Of a stretch of 64,000 nt of DNA, positions 13,440 to 24,860 are shown piece by piece. The stretch comes from Casuarius casuarius (taxonomy: Eukaryota; Chordata; Aves; Casuariiformes; Casuariidae), in contig PTFA01000005.1 of the NCBI GenBank assembly GCA_003342895.1, positions 840,654 to 904,653 on the forward strand, given 5' to 3'. Both the position numbers and the translations under genes were made by a program. The notes beneath the pieces were generated by a model. The model was not told the origin of the DNA. It searched no databases and saw only the letters and a program-made list of their open reading frames with translations. The first letter of the stretch is position 1. Every line of letters begins with the position of its first letter.

Positions 13440-13960
13440 TCTCACACGTGGTCTTCTATCAGCAAAACAAACTTACTGGTTGGCTTCAAACTGCGGATAT
13501 TGTCAAGTTAATTATTGCTGTCAAGTTAATTATTGCTGCTGTTCTTATTATTTTCCACCCATCATCTCTCCTGCAACGATTCACTAGCTTCCTTGGAGAA
13601 AGAAGTGTGTCTGCGGGTAATGATTTCACTGCTTTTCCTCCTCTGCCCGCCTCTCGATTGCTCTTTTATATTGAATAATCATTTATATGGTAGTTTAATT
13701 AGCTAATTATGAATGTGTTTGGGTATTTTAAGGAGGAAGAATCATTGTTTACTTGCTAGTAATTAAGTGGGTTGCATTTGATTTCTGTGTCGGGAAATTT
13801 ATGAGTATTATTTTTCTGGGTGGCAGTACCAAAATATTAAAAACATAATTATTTACTTATATTATGGTACACTAAATGTGGAATTAAATTTCCATGACTG
13901 TAGGCTTTCGGCTTCTGGGGGGATTATCATTAGTATAACCAATCTCGATATACTTATTAG
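13440..13960. promoter_or_regulatory. Candidate enhancer with clustered TAATTA sites
   Basis: Five TAATTA homeodomain cores fall within about 260 bases: 13509-13514, 13527-13532, 13696-13701, 13704-13709 and 13760-13765. At this base composition roughly 0.2 would be expected by chance. The first two lie in a perfect tandem repeat of TGTCAAGTTAATTATTGC (13501-13518 and 13519-13536), each including a TGTCAA element resembling a TALE-homeodomain half site. The pair at 13696-13709 is joined as TAATTAGCTAATTA. The segment has irregular, non-repetitive sequence between the sites. Clusters like this are common in conserved enhancers of developmental genes. What is seen is the motif cluster; regulatory function and conservation are inferred. 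No target gene lies in the window. Confidence 0.45.
13501..13536. repeat. Perfect 18-bp tandem duplication
   Basis: The unit TGTCAAGTTAATTATTGC occurs twice with no mismatch and no gap. Each copy holds one TAATTA core, so the duplication doubles a putative homeodomain site. A third partial unit is absent; the sequence continues TGCTGTTCTT. Confidence 0.95.
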
Positions 13961-15120
13961 GATGTAGAAAGAGCAGTGGAGAAAGGGATGCTAGTTACAG
14001 ACAGAAAGCCTCATTGCATTTTGAAGGCTTTGCAGAATACTCAAGTCACTGGTCTGCTGTCAATACCAGCACAAACAGCTTCTAACTCCTTCCTTCCCCT
14101 TCAAGGGTATAGGCAAAAAAGCAAGCATCTAAATGGATCTTCTGTGGTTCTTGTGATCTGTATGCAGCGGCTGTACGGGAAAGTCAACATTCATCTTGAG
14201 AGCCCAGGAGAAGCTCTGTGTATTGGAAGGCACTGCTTGAATCTCTTGACACTAATAAACAAGACAGGTTGCCACAAAACAGCAGCAGACTGGAGTAGAA
14301 GGCATGGGCAAGATCAGTGTAGGCACAGACACTGGTACTCAGCTCTCACCACTTGGCATCCTCCTGAGAAAGGCAGTAGCGTGCCAGCTGCAAGCCTTCT
14401 CTGCCACAAGTGGCAAGTGATGAGATTTGAGCAATTCCAATATGACATTTTTTAAAATGCACAGACTATGACATAGCAGGACTGAAAAAAACACATGAGC
14501 CTGCTCTGGATATACCTCAGAACATTGCTATTAATTTCCCAGGATCACGTCCTGTATGTGGCACTCATCCTTCCTGTGCAAGAGCAGACAGCATGGAACG
14601 AGATGGATGATGCAAAAACAATACAGTACAAAGACTTTGGTTTCCTCAGTCTTTTACCCCATTTCCCAACCTCTCTATCTGACAAACATATACCACTCAG
14701 TCACTCTAATTAAGCATAGTATTAATATCTATGTCTGCCAGTTGCAGGGACAACAGAGCATGGCTTTGGTTACAAATGAAGTCCTTCCCATCATCGGTAC
14801 CCTATAGCTCACACCATGAACGCACTTAGAACACAGTGATAGGAGAATATCCAAGTATTAACTCTTTAATAGTGCAAAACAAGGAGCAAAATATTTAGTG
14901 CATTGACTCAGGGAGAGAGAAACAACTCACGTTCCTGTCAGTGTGCTTTATGGGAGAGTGCCTAGAAAGAAGAGATTACTGTAGGGTATCTACAGTTCGT
15001 TTCGCTCTCAAAGGCTGACTTCTATTCCCACTAGTGAGAAAACCAGCTCAACTCCTGTATTTTCCAGTAGCACTGCTGCCAGCTTCATTGACAAACAAGA
15101 GTAAGAAGAGGGATCATTTC

Positions 15121-15168
15121 TTAAAAAAGAAAAACAAAACAAAACAAAAAAACAACCAAACAAAAACC
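15121..15168. repeat. A-rich (AAAAC)n low-complexity run
   Basis: Imperfect AAAAC/AAAC units extend over almost 50 bases. It could be the decayed A-tail of a retroposed sequence, but no body is recognisable on either side. Confidence 0.75.
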
Positions 15169-16012
15169 CCTCTGTGTCCCCCATTTTGTTCCTTTTCAAT
15201 TGAATTTTAGGGGTGATTATATGTCAGCTCTTCCACACCCCATTTTGCACTTTCTTATATACTGCTCACTGACCTTTTCAGATTTATTTTTCTAGGAACT
15301 CTGTATCTATTTCAAACTCATACATACTATAACTAACAACAAATAAACATGCAAATCCTGAATATTCCTTAAAAGGACCTATTGAGAACAACAGCAATGT
15401 GTTTTTAGTTCTTTTTCTTTGCTTTATAGTTTCTGAGGCTTTAGTGCACATTTTCAAACTTTGCTCCAAAAATTATGCAGGCTAACACTTTACTGTTTTT
15501 CAGACCAAAGCTGAAAGCAACTTAACTTTAGGAGACTGGGCTATTTTAAAATAATCAGCTACTGTGAAACTCAAGGTAAAGTTGCAAGGTTTGGCAACAA
15601 ACACAGATTAGACTAAGTGTACAAAGTCCATCCTAGCCCACCAAAATTAACTTTCATCCATACCCAACTCCTGTTTCCAAAGGTCCCAGAAATTAAATCC
15701 ATCTTGCAATGTGAACTGAAGGTCATTAGAGATGGGCTCAGCCGCACCAGCAGGGAAGAGAGTCCCAGAGTCAAGGACCCAGGCTAAATATAACCTGCCA
15801 TCAGTTTTATCCTGCCTTAACCTTGACGCTATTATCAAAGCATTCCAGTGAATTTCAAGTGCCTTGGTACCACATGAGAAGAAAGTTGCTCTCAGGTATT
15901 CATATCACTGCAATTCACAACTTCACAGTTTATTAATGGCACATGTGCAGTGAAGTTATATGTTTGAGTCTAAAGCCTCCTTCTACTTACACCAGTTTCT
16001 CACAAGTATGAC

Positions 16013-16027
16013 TTTTTTTTTTTTTTT
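16013..16027. repeat. Poly-T run
   Basis: Fifteen T, then CTTTT. Homopolymer of no assigned function. Confidence 0.9.
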
Positions 16028-17209
16028 CTTTTAAACTTGGAGTGGAGTTACTTCTGTGAAACTGAGAGCAAAGCCATTCCAGCATCTCATAGTTAATTAA
16101 TATCTTGGCTATCCACACCAAATTTTATTGCTTAAACACTTTTAAAACCTAGTTTGTGTACATTTTCATAACCTGATTATCAATTGTTTGTCTTCCCTCA
16201 GTTTTACAAACATCTGCATTGACCAATGAATATTAAAGGTTAATACTTTATCAAACATCTTGAGGACAGATATCATCAAGATCTACCACACAGTGACAAC
16301 CGCTGAAGTACATGAACTGCAGAAGTGTGCACTCAGTAACTTTGTGGTATGCTCACTGAAAGGCTGGCCGTGATTGCAGAGCTACGAAAGACTGCTGCAA
16401 GCTTACAGCTGGAGTTGTGTTCAAAGTTGGGGGAAAAAAACTCCAAAATTTAGGATTATTCAGAACCAAATAATGACACTGATGACTTGTGCAGAGCCCC
16501 CCATTTCTGCAGGCTTACTGTGTTTTAAGTCAGTAGCACTGCTTGTATGTTTGAAAAAATCATTTTGGAACAGGAGGAATAATTTTAAAACCTGTCTCTC
16601 AACAACATATATACGTGACCAAAGTTGGGAAGAGAGAAGCTTGATGATATAAACTTGTAAAGGCTTCACCTTCATTAAAAAAAGTTTCTCATTCTGCCTA
16701 ACTGGTATAGCCACAGCTCATCTCATGCTTCGCTCTGGGTGTTACGGTCATTACGACCTGAGATTTGTAGATTACTCTAAAATCTCTTACAGATATTCAC
16801 ACTGGCAGTCAAGGACAGAGAAATTTCCACAGTGTCCCATTAACCATTGTTTTCCAGCCTCAAAACCACAAGAGAATGTGCTGCCAAGCACGGAGGCCCC
16901 ACAAATGCTATATATAACTCTTGCATTTCTGTTCCTATTGTTGACAGAGTAGAGGAGAATGAGGGAGCAAGGGGAGAAGGAATGCCTTCAGAGATGAACG
17001 TACAAAAGCAAGGAGATAATTCCCATGTTTTCAGCCCTTGCACCTAAGGAACTGCTTATTTTTCTCCTTTGATCATTAACACCACACACAGGCATACAAT
17101 TCTTATCTTGGGGGAAGTAAAGCTACTAGTAGCATAGAAAGGAAAGACAGAAAAGTTTTCTTAACAGTTGCAGACAGAGAAACAGGACCGAGCTCTATAG
17201 CATATTCTC

Positions 17210-17350
17210 CCCTGCAATGTCCAGTCTACTTTTATATGCTTTTACAGATGGAGCTTCCACTATTTCTCTTCCATGCCTCTCCAAGAAGCTCAGAGGCCTC
17301 ACAGTGAGAATGTTTCCTAATACTTGAGTCATCTTTTATTTGTCAAATAC
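17210..17350 (-). mobile_element. CR1 LINE fragment, antisense
   Basis: Read on the plus strand, the segment keeps the order of an antisense CR1 3' region. It has 'gtccagtctacttttatatg', then 'gatggagcttccactat' and a 'ctccaagaag' remnant of the pyrimidine-rich part. It continues with 'cctcacagtgagaatgtttcctaatactt', which corresponds to 'ccctcactgtgaggaagtttttcctaatatc' in the family. It is short, without coding capacity and strongly diverged. Confidence 0.7.
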
Positions 17351-20300
17351 TGCTAGCTTTTACTCCATTTCCTCCTCCAAAATGGGTTTCCAAACCCCAG
17401 AAATCCTCTTTTTAAATGTTTGGGAAAAAACCCACTAATCAACTGCTTCAGAAGTGTGGCATTTTTCTGCACTAAGAAATCAGCCTCCTTTTTTTATTCA
17501 ATGTTTAGTAACAAAGAAGCAGCCTACCAAAATGGGATCACAGATTGTTTAAACCAGGGTGGGAAAGGTATCCCCAGAGTATGCAAACCAGAAATGAGAC
17601 TGAAAAGTGAATTAGGCTCAGATAAAGTCACCTTGATTCAAATTACACAGTCACACACTGCAGCAGCATTAGAGCTGCACCCCTGCGAAAGCTAACCAGA
17701 AGTTATTGTTTCTGTATGAACACGGCATGCTTCCCTGCAAAATAAATATATAACCAGAAATGGTCATTATGTCTGATGTACTAACATCCCAAAACCAGCG
17801 TCCATACATGTAGGCTACAACCCACAGGGCATTGGCAGCTGACTGGGCCAGCCCAAATCCTGGCAGCTCTGACAGGTTACAGCAGTGTAGTAGACCCCAG
17901 ACTGCTGAGAGATGCAGCCCACCTCGCAGCAAGGACAGGGTAGGTCACTTCAAGGGAAGATCACAGTTCTGCCCAAGCAATGGGATGGCAGGCTAACTTC
18001 TTGGCTTGAGGTTCATCTGCTGATGTAAGGATGAAAGCAGTGAGAGGATAAGCAAGACCCAAACAATTTTGCTGCTGCAGCTGGAGGAAGCTAAGCACCC
18101 TCCAAAAGTTGCAGTCACGACAGGACGGGAGAGCAGCCTGGATCCAGCACAGAAGGCTCAATCATCAACTGGACTGTAACTGAACTGTGATGCACTGTGC
18201 AGCATGCCTCACTCTTCTGGTTCCCAGCTGCCCACATCAGAGCATGCCACAGCTCCCTTTCAGTCCCCGAGCCTGGATTTTCTTCCCAGGGAAGGACAGC
18301 ATGCCTCCAGGCACAGGGTTTGCAAGCAGCCAGGCAAAACATTTAGACCTGGACAGCGTGAAGCACACTTAGATCTCACTGTTTGTCTATAGCTGGAGTG
18401 AATGCAAGGACGGATGCACATTAAGCAACGCCCTGAGGACTCAGATTTAGCCCAGTGCACTTCCCTACCCCCTTCATCCCCAAAAGCACAAGAGTCCTTT
18501 GGATCAAGGCTGTGGCGCAATCTGGAGTGACGGTTATGCTAAAAAGTTTTTCTCTGTGCTTCTACATGCTAAGAACTGCTACTTTGTGTTCTTCCTAAGT
18601 GAGGAATAGGTGAAGCTGCAGATAAAGCCTGCTATGTACAATATGGGAGGATTTTTTAGGTCCAGATGAAAATCTGAGTTTATAGGTAAGTTCATCAACC
18701 TTTTGCTTCTGAAGCTAATCCCTCCTTCTCCAAAGAGTTCATAGAAATTAAGGAACCTGGGCTTGGAAGGAGACAAATCGTGTTCTCTGAGGTGGGCAAT
18801 ATGAGCTTAATCAATCTCAGGTACACACAAAACAATTCACAGCTAGTACACAAAAGGGCAGATGATACTCAGCACACAAAAGAAGTCCTTCCCATGCAGT
18901 TGCTTGTAGTTGTAAATTGATCCTAAACCCGTTTCACTTGGGACTTGAAGACTGTGGTGTTGGAGAAGGTCACAAAATAACCATAGCCTTTCGGGAACTG
19001 CTACTTCTCAAGCCTTCGCTCTCTGCGATGGCTGCCACGATGCTGTGTTGTCAATGCATGTCACTACACAGGGACACCAGGCAGCTATCAGATGGCCTCA
19101 GCCTCACTAACCTTGCCTGGAAGGAAAGTGGCAACCACATGGGAAACAGATCCTCACCCCATTACTAATCCTATGAACCAGCTAGTTCTGCATCTTTCTC
19201 CCTTCACATTGATTGATTTGGCATGTTTAAGTCTACATATGTATTGCAGTTATGATTCAGGGATACAAATGTTTTTCACAGTTCACTTTATATAAAAAAT
19301 AAAATCCAAACCAACTGTGACCCTACTACCAGACTGGAAGGAGATTAAAAAAGCACAGGGCTCAGTTATTTAGCTTGTCTTCAGCCTCTCCAAACTGAAG
19401 TGTTCTGGACAGTCACTCATGACAGGAAGCAAGCAGCTGGGTTTAAAGTTGTTATGGCTTCCAGATGACTGGCCCTTTTCATGGGGGTAAAAATTAAGCA
19501 GAGAAGATCATTATGTGCCCTTTGCACACTAAAAGGGGTACTTGCAGTGACAGGAAATTTGGTGGCATTTACCAAAGGAGCGCAGTTCCCATGACAAACT
19601 AAGGTTTGTACACAAGCCTGAAAATGGGTTTTGCCTTGGGGTTAAAGCTTACTTTGTTTTCAGCTGAAACACTGCCCCATGGTTTTCAAGGTTAGAAAAA
19701 GAGACTCTGTGGAGTCCCATATGTGAGGTCTCATTTAACCTAAGGACTGCCAGCAAGGCTGGAAACCGCCAGTCCCCGCTCTGTGGCCACACTTTCCAAA
19801 AACGCCTTCCATGCAATTAGACGTCCATGCTAATTGTCTCATGGACTTCAGGAGGTGGCTAGGCAGCACTCGCTGGCAAAAGCTGCTGGTCGGGGCATCT
19901 GGAGCCTCTTGGCTCACTCTCTGGGACTGTCAGATCTGATGAGCTCACTTCCCAAGGTGGCCCGGCTACAAATGCACGTTCATTCTCTCTGCCATTACAC
20001 ACATGCATGCTCACACCAACACCTTCTTAATAGGCAGCTGACAGGCAGGCAGATTATTTCTAATAACTTGGCTTATCATCACAGCTCATGATGACACAGT
20101 GCGACCCACATGGAGGGTGGCGTGTTCATCTGTGACCTCTATCTACCTCAGCCCAGGGAAGGACAAAATAACCAGGTGCTGTCCCATCTTGAGGAGAACA
20201 GCAAAATGCAATGGGCAGAGTCTCTAACTTTAGATCTAAGGTGCAGCCTTGAGGGAGAGAACTCAGGTAATGGTACCAAAGCAGTGACAACCTGGACCTT

Positions 20301-21320
20301 CTTCTGGCTCATTGCTAATGCAGTGAGTGCCAGCAATTTAATTCTGGGAATGCTCCAAGCCAGGCCTCACAGCAAGACATACCAGACCCCAGCAGCTGCG
20401 CTGGCAGACCGTGCTGGCACGCTGCTATGTCCCAAGGTGGTTGGGTGAATGCAGCCAGCCTTGTAATAGAGAGAATTTTCTCAGGTCCGTTCAAACAAAT
20501 CTAGGACGTTCTACAAGCCAATTTGTTTAACTCCCACTTGCCTGATCCAAGGCTGGTGTGTGACCTTCACCTTCACATATACTGTAAGACAACTCTGCCA
20601 TGCTAGATGCTGGGAAGCTTCAGATCAGCTGTTAGACAGTAAAGAGACCAGTCAGCTGCTTGTTCAGAATATGTGTACTTTGGAAAGCATAGGTTATCTA
20701 TCTTCTCCTCCCCAAATTCTGACTGGCATGATGGGAAAACAGCTGGTGCAGGAACCCAAATAACTTATGAGATAGCATGTAAGCAAAATCAAGCCACTTT
20801 TTTAACTATAGCTTTGAAATCATCTTATTAGTCTGCTCCCTCCTTTTTCTCCCTCTTGTCTTGGAAAGGCCCCCTTTCTGTCCCTTCCATAACATCACCC
20901 TGTCATTACCAAATCCTTCTCTGCAGCTTTGGCAAGCTGCAAGAGCTAACCAGAGTCTCTCTGCTTCACTGACTCCTTGCATGTCACATCTCAGTGAAAG
21001 ATGTGCACGGAACAGAGAAAGCTGGGGAGAGTCAAGAACAGCGTGTAAACAGACAACTAGAGAAATTGGCCAGTGCAGAAACAGTAGATGAGGGCACTTT
21101 CTATCACGGAAGCTTAAGCATATGGGGCCAGCTGTTAGTAGAATACAACTTGGGGAAGGAAGGCTTTTTTCATCAGTGGGACGTCAGCAGTTCAAAGTTC
21201 AACAGGAGAGGACGCTAGTGTGTGCTAGATAAATCTCTTAGCATTGCAGTAACAGGAGCAATAAGACAAAATTAGAGGAATCAGCAGGTGAAAAAATTAC
21301 TCAGAAAAACACAGGCTGGT
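17351..21320. other. Gene-free sequence, moderately GC-richer at 17.9-20.5 kb
   Basis: Composition rises towards 50% GC around 17.9-18.5 kb and 19.7-20.5 kb, which lengthens chance ORFs on both strands. None shows a domain, signal peptide or plausible exon borders. No transposon was identified. Confidence 0.45.
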
Positions 21321-21321
21321 T

Positions 21322-21337
21322 AAAAAAAAAAAAAAAA
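21322..21337. repeat. Poly-A run
   Basis: Sixteen A. Could be an old retroposon tail, but no upstream retroposon body is visible. Confidence 0.9.
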
Positions 21338-22138
21338 GACAAAGGCATTCTGGTTCCCAGCTGAGGACAGCTAACTGGGTCAGAGCCATACAAAGATATT
21401 CTGTATGGGGCTATCTTATCTGCCTTCACTTGTGAAAGAATTCATACATTATTGTTATTAATGGAAGACAAAGATATGCTAAGAAATAGTTTTCTCCGTG
21501 TCCCCAAAGTTATCATCATCATGGTATAAGATTTTCTTTTGCTTATCTAATTTATTTTTACAACAGTATTCCTGGGTCAGTAGATTACTGATTTCTTCCT
21601 AAAAAGAGATTTAAAGAACTAAAGTTAATAGTGAGTTTCACTGAATGTTCTTGTGAGGATATTTAATTAAGAAAATGCAAAGATTACAGAGTGAGACAAA
21701 TCTTTGTTCACTTGCAGGAGATACACCTTCCAAAAAAACCAGTCCCACTTGAGTCCAAAAGGGATAAAAGGCATGGGAAGGGAAGAAGTACGCTGTGGGG
21801 TCCCTGCATCGAAGGAAGGAACACATGGAGCCCCTGGCATGGAGAAACTAAGAGGACAACCTGGCCTGTGAAGGAAACTTAGGATGCAAAACTACAGACA
21901 TAGGAAGAAAGGGCACAGAAAGATGCACAGAGCCTTTGGCAAAAAAGAATGAAGTCAAAAAAGTGAAAAGGAATGGGCAAGTAACACACAGGCTGCTAAG
22001 CAGGGCAGGAAAACAGAAGAATGCAAGAAACCCTTCAAGGATGCAATGCACTTACACAGCCATAAACCAGGTAGCTGAACTGACAATAACTCTGTTGTTC
22101 TGTATGGCAACAAACTGGAACAAACACAAACAGTAAGT

Positions 22139-22142
<4 letters not shown>
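21338..22142. other. Unannotated sequence
   Basis: No gene or repeat was recognised. The stretch at 21730-22060 is purine-rich on the plus strand. Confidence 0.45.
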
Positions 22143-22169
<27 letters not shown>

Positions 22170-22170
22170 A
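22143..22170. repeat. Microsatellite (TA)n
   Basis: About 13 uninterrupted TA units, preceded by ACAC and followed by an A-rich run. The alternating purine-pyrimidine sequence is self-complementary and probably length-polymorphic. Confidence 0.95.
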
Positions 22171-24055
22171 AGAAAAAAAAAGTGGAAATAAAGTCACAAG
22201 GACTAGTTTGTACCCATTCAGTACTATGGACAGGATTGTATCTCACTGGGGACCAGCAGGCACAATAAAGCAAGGAGAACTCAGAGAGGGAAGGATCTGT
22301 AGACAAAGCTAGAGGCCAGCATAGTGGTCCACATTACAGTTTTCTCTACTCTCTAGTCCCCCAAGAAAAATATGTAAGCCAGATAACACACAGGAGAAGT
22401 CCCTCTATTTGTAAGAAGATTGGAATGGCAACCACTCCCAGCAAAACCAGTAGGTATAAAAACTGTAGGAAAACTCCTTTGTAGCTCCCTGTATACATCT
22501 TCAAAGTGATGCTAAACTTTCTTATCAGTATAATCTATTCTGCAGGGAGGTCCACAGTTTTACGCAAACTAATTAAGACACAGCACCATTTCCTCTTGCT
22601 ATTACACAGATTACTTTCCCTTTTATTGGTGATCACAGTCCTGCGACAAATTGAAAAACTGCCTATATAGATGACTAACATGAAGAAATGTGTTTAACGT
22701 ACTCTAACTCCCTGTAACAAAATCTAATGTCTAGGGCAAGAGACTACACTTTGTGATGAGACAGTTCTTTGCAGACCACATGAAACACAAAACCGAGGTT
22801 TCCAGACCATAGTCAGGTAGCTCTAATCTGCAAAATAATAGAACAAATTTTTAAGCTGCACTGGTTTCTAAAGAATAAAGAGTGCCAGAAAAACCTGAGT
22901 ATCTTTTGTAGAATCATAAAATTAGTGGCTGTAGGGAATATGGTATACGTAACCTATCTGAATTATAAGTATTTAACAGAGCATCTCAGGAAATACTACT
23001 CAGAGAATTAATTCACTTCAGCCTGGATAGGAAAGAAATCATCCAGAGGGAAAACAGTTTGAATGGCAGTAAACAAAATCCAGTTCTTTGCACTATATCA
23101 AGTTTACACACACAGCTTCCTGGGATATTACAGGGGAATATGCTAGCCCACTCTTTACCTAATATCCTTATCATTGTTTCAGAAAAAATAAAATGCCCAT
23201 TAATAAAGAATGACATGAATATAAACTGAAAAATGGTTAAAAACATTAGTCAGATCAGGAAACAAAAGAAAGGTAGCTTGAAAGGCTGTAACTGCAACTA
23301 GAAAACATGAGACTGAAATGAGCTCCATACAGGGGCCACTCCATACAGCCACTTTCACAGGTTAGCTGCAAGGATCTTATCTGGTGCCATGGACTGGAAG
23401 AGTACAAAAATGTCACTGCCAGGTTGTCCTTCACCTACCATGCAAGAATGCTACTGTCCCTCCAATAACCTTGAAAAATAGCTTCAGAGTTCAAGAGGTG
23501 CAAAATAACCCCAGCAGAGCTGAGGATACAGGAGGGCTCTCTTTGGGATTTTGGTAGGCCATAACACAACTGTGATGAGAGATCTCTACAACTCCAGACA
23601 GACATGTGCAGTTAGCAAGTGTGGCTGCATTTGCTGAGCATGTGATATAGAGCACAGACAAGCCTGCATAGTAAATTCAACACACTGGATTTGCTCTGCA
23701 TACCATAATTTATTTGCACATGTACATTAGCTGCTTTTGCAAGCCACAAGTGCTGGCTTCCCCAGAAACAGAGGAAAAAACATGTCTAATCCCCTTTTAC
23801 GCAAGCTATTTTATAACACACGAAATCTGTAATAGATAGGATTTCTGGGAATTCCAGCATTGGTTCATGGATCTTTTGACCCTCTCACAAGACCATGCCT
23901 TAAGATGGTTTTGAGCTTGGGGCCAGGACATCAGAGAACAGAGAGAATTAGTCCCTATTTGTAGAACACTCAGGAATATTTCATTCACTTCAAAACATCC
24001 CATTAACTAAAACAAAAACTATCTAAAGTAGAAGCAGAGGAGCAACAAGAACATC
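22171..24055. other. Unannotated AT-rich sequence
   Basis: No gene, RNA gene or recognisable transposon was found on either strand. Confidence 0.45.
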
Positions 24056-24059
24056 CGGG

Positions 24060-24400
24060 GGCTGATTTAAAAAGAGAGACCAAGAAAATGAAATACGCAG
24101 ACTTTGGCTAGGAGACAATGAAGAAGGAGAATATAACAAGAAACGACAAATATTTGAAGGCTATAAACACCAAGAAAGGAGAAGAATTCAGGGTTGTGCA
24201 AGAAGTAGTAAAACTAGGAGTAATGACATTAAATTAAGGAAAGATAAACTTCAATTGAAACATCAATTTGTCTTTACAAGTAGTTCTAGTATGCCATCAA
24301 GCAGGCTTCCAACAGAAAGTTCAGAAGATCCATTGCTTTGGATACTTAAGAGGACAAATAATTGAGAGTTCTCTGTAGCAAAAATATTCTGCACTGAAAG
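24060..24400 (+). mobile_element. CR1 LINE 3' fragment, copy A
   Basis: A diverged CR1 3' region. The block 'ctttggctaggagacaatgaag' (24102-24123) is followed by 'gacaaatatttgaaggctataaacaccaag' (24145-24174) and then 'ggagtaatgacattaaattaaggaaagataaact' (24217-24250). These correspond to the successive 'gcaaagagacgatggagagg', 'acaaatatctgaagggtataaacaccaag' and 'ggagtaatggccttaaattaaggaaaggtaaact' segments of CR1. The end beyond about 24290 is uncertain. A similar fragment lies about 550 bases downstream in the same orientation. Confidence 0.8.
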
Positions 24401-24619
24401 CCAGAAAAGTTGCATGATTTAGTAAGTTTTTTCCTTACTGTGACTTCTCTGAATTTCTATTTTGAAACATTTTAAAACATCAGAAGGAGATTTTCTAGCT
24501 CATGCAGATGGTGAAAGTTCATTTGTCTCCTCCTCCTAGAGAGGTCCTACAAATTACAGAAGTATTATACATTGTTTATTGGATATTGTTGACATCACTG
24601 CATCTAAACTCAATAAGAG

Positions 24620-24757
24620 ATTTAAAAGGAAAGACTAAGAAAAAGCTAAATATGCACACTTTGGCAAAGAGACGATGAAGAAGGAGAATTTAAACAGCTG
24701 ACAAATATCTGAAGGATATAAAACACAAGGAACCAGAGGCAAAAGACTCGGGCAATG
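24620..24757 (+). mobile_element. CR1 LINE 3' fragment, copy B
   Basis: Copy B is parallel to copy A at 24073-24190. It has 'aaaggaaagactaag', then 'ctttggcaaagagacgatgaagaaggagaa', then 'gacaaatatctgaaggatataaaacacaag'. It ends sooner than copy A, because a MIR-like sequence begins at about 24758. The two copies share the same shortened spacing between the 'gatgaagaaggagaat' and 'gacaaatat' blocks. That suggests the same subfamily or a local duplication. Confidence 0.75.
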
Positions 24758-24860
24758 ACAGCTTAAATGATTTCCTCAGATTGCAGAACTAGACAATGGT
24801 GAAGCCAAGAATTGGTTCCAGGAGTCTCTCAGGAGATTGGACACTCTGGATTCCTTTCTT
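24758..24860 (-). repeat. MIR/CORE-SINE-like fragment, antisense
   Basis: The plus strand reads 'cttaaatgatttcctcagattgcagaactagacaatggtgaagccaagaattggttccaggagtctc'. This follows the antisense MIR order 'ttaagtgacttgcccaaggtcacacagctag...gtggcagagccgggattcgaacccaggtctc' with moderate divergence. Only the 5' half of the SINE, which carries the tRNA-derived part, is represented. Confidence 0.55.

Larger units (their letters stand above)
13961..17209. other. Gene-free sequence
   Basis: No supported gene. The 159-codon frame at 13976-14455 has no recognisable domain. An A-rich AAAAC-type run lies at about 15121-15168 and a T-run at 16013-16027. No transposon was identified. Confidence 0.45.

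Noticed and set aside
13976..14455. 159-codon plus-strand ORF
   Set aside because: No recognisable domain, no splice signals of note, and other phases overlap it; length is compatible with chance.
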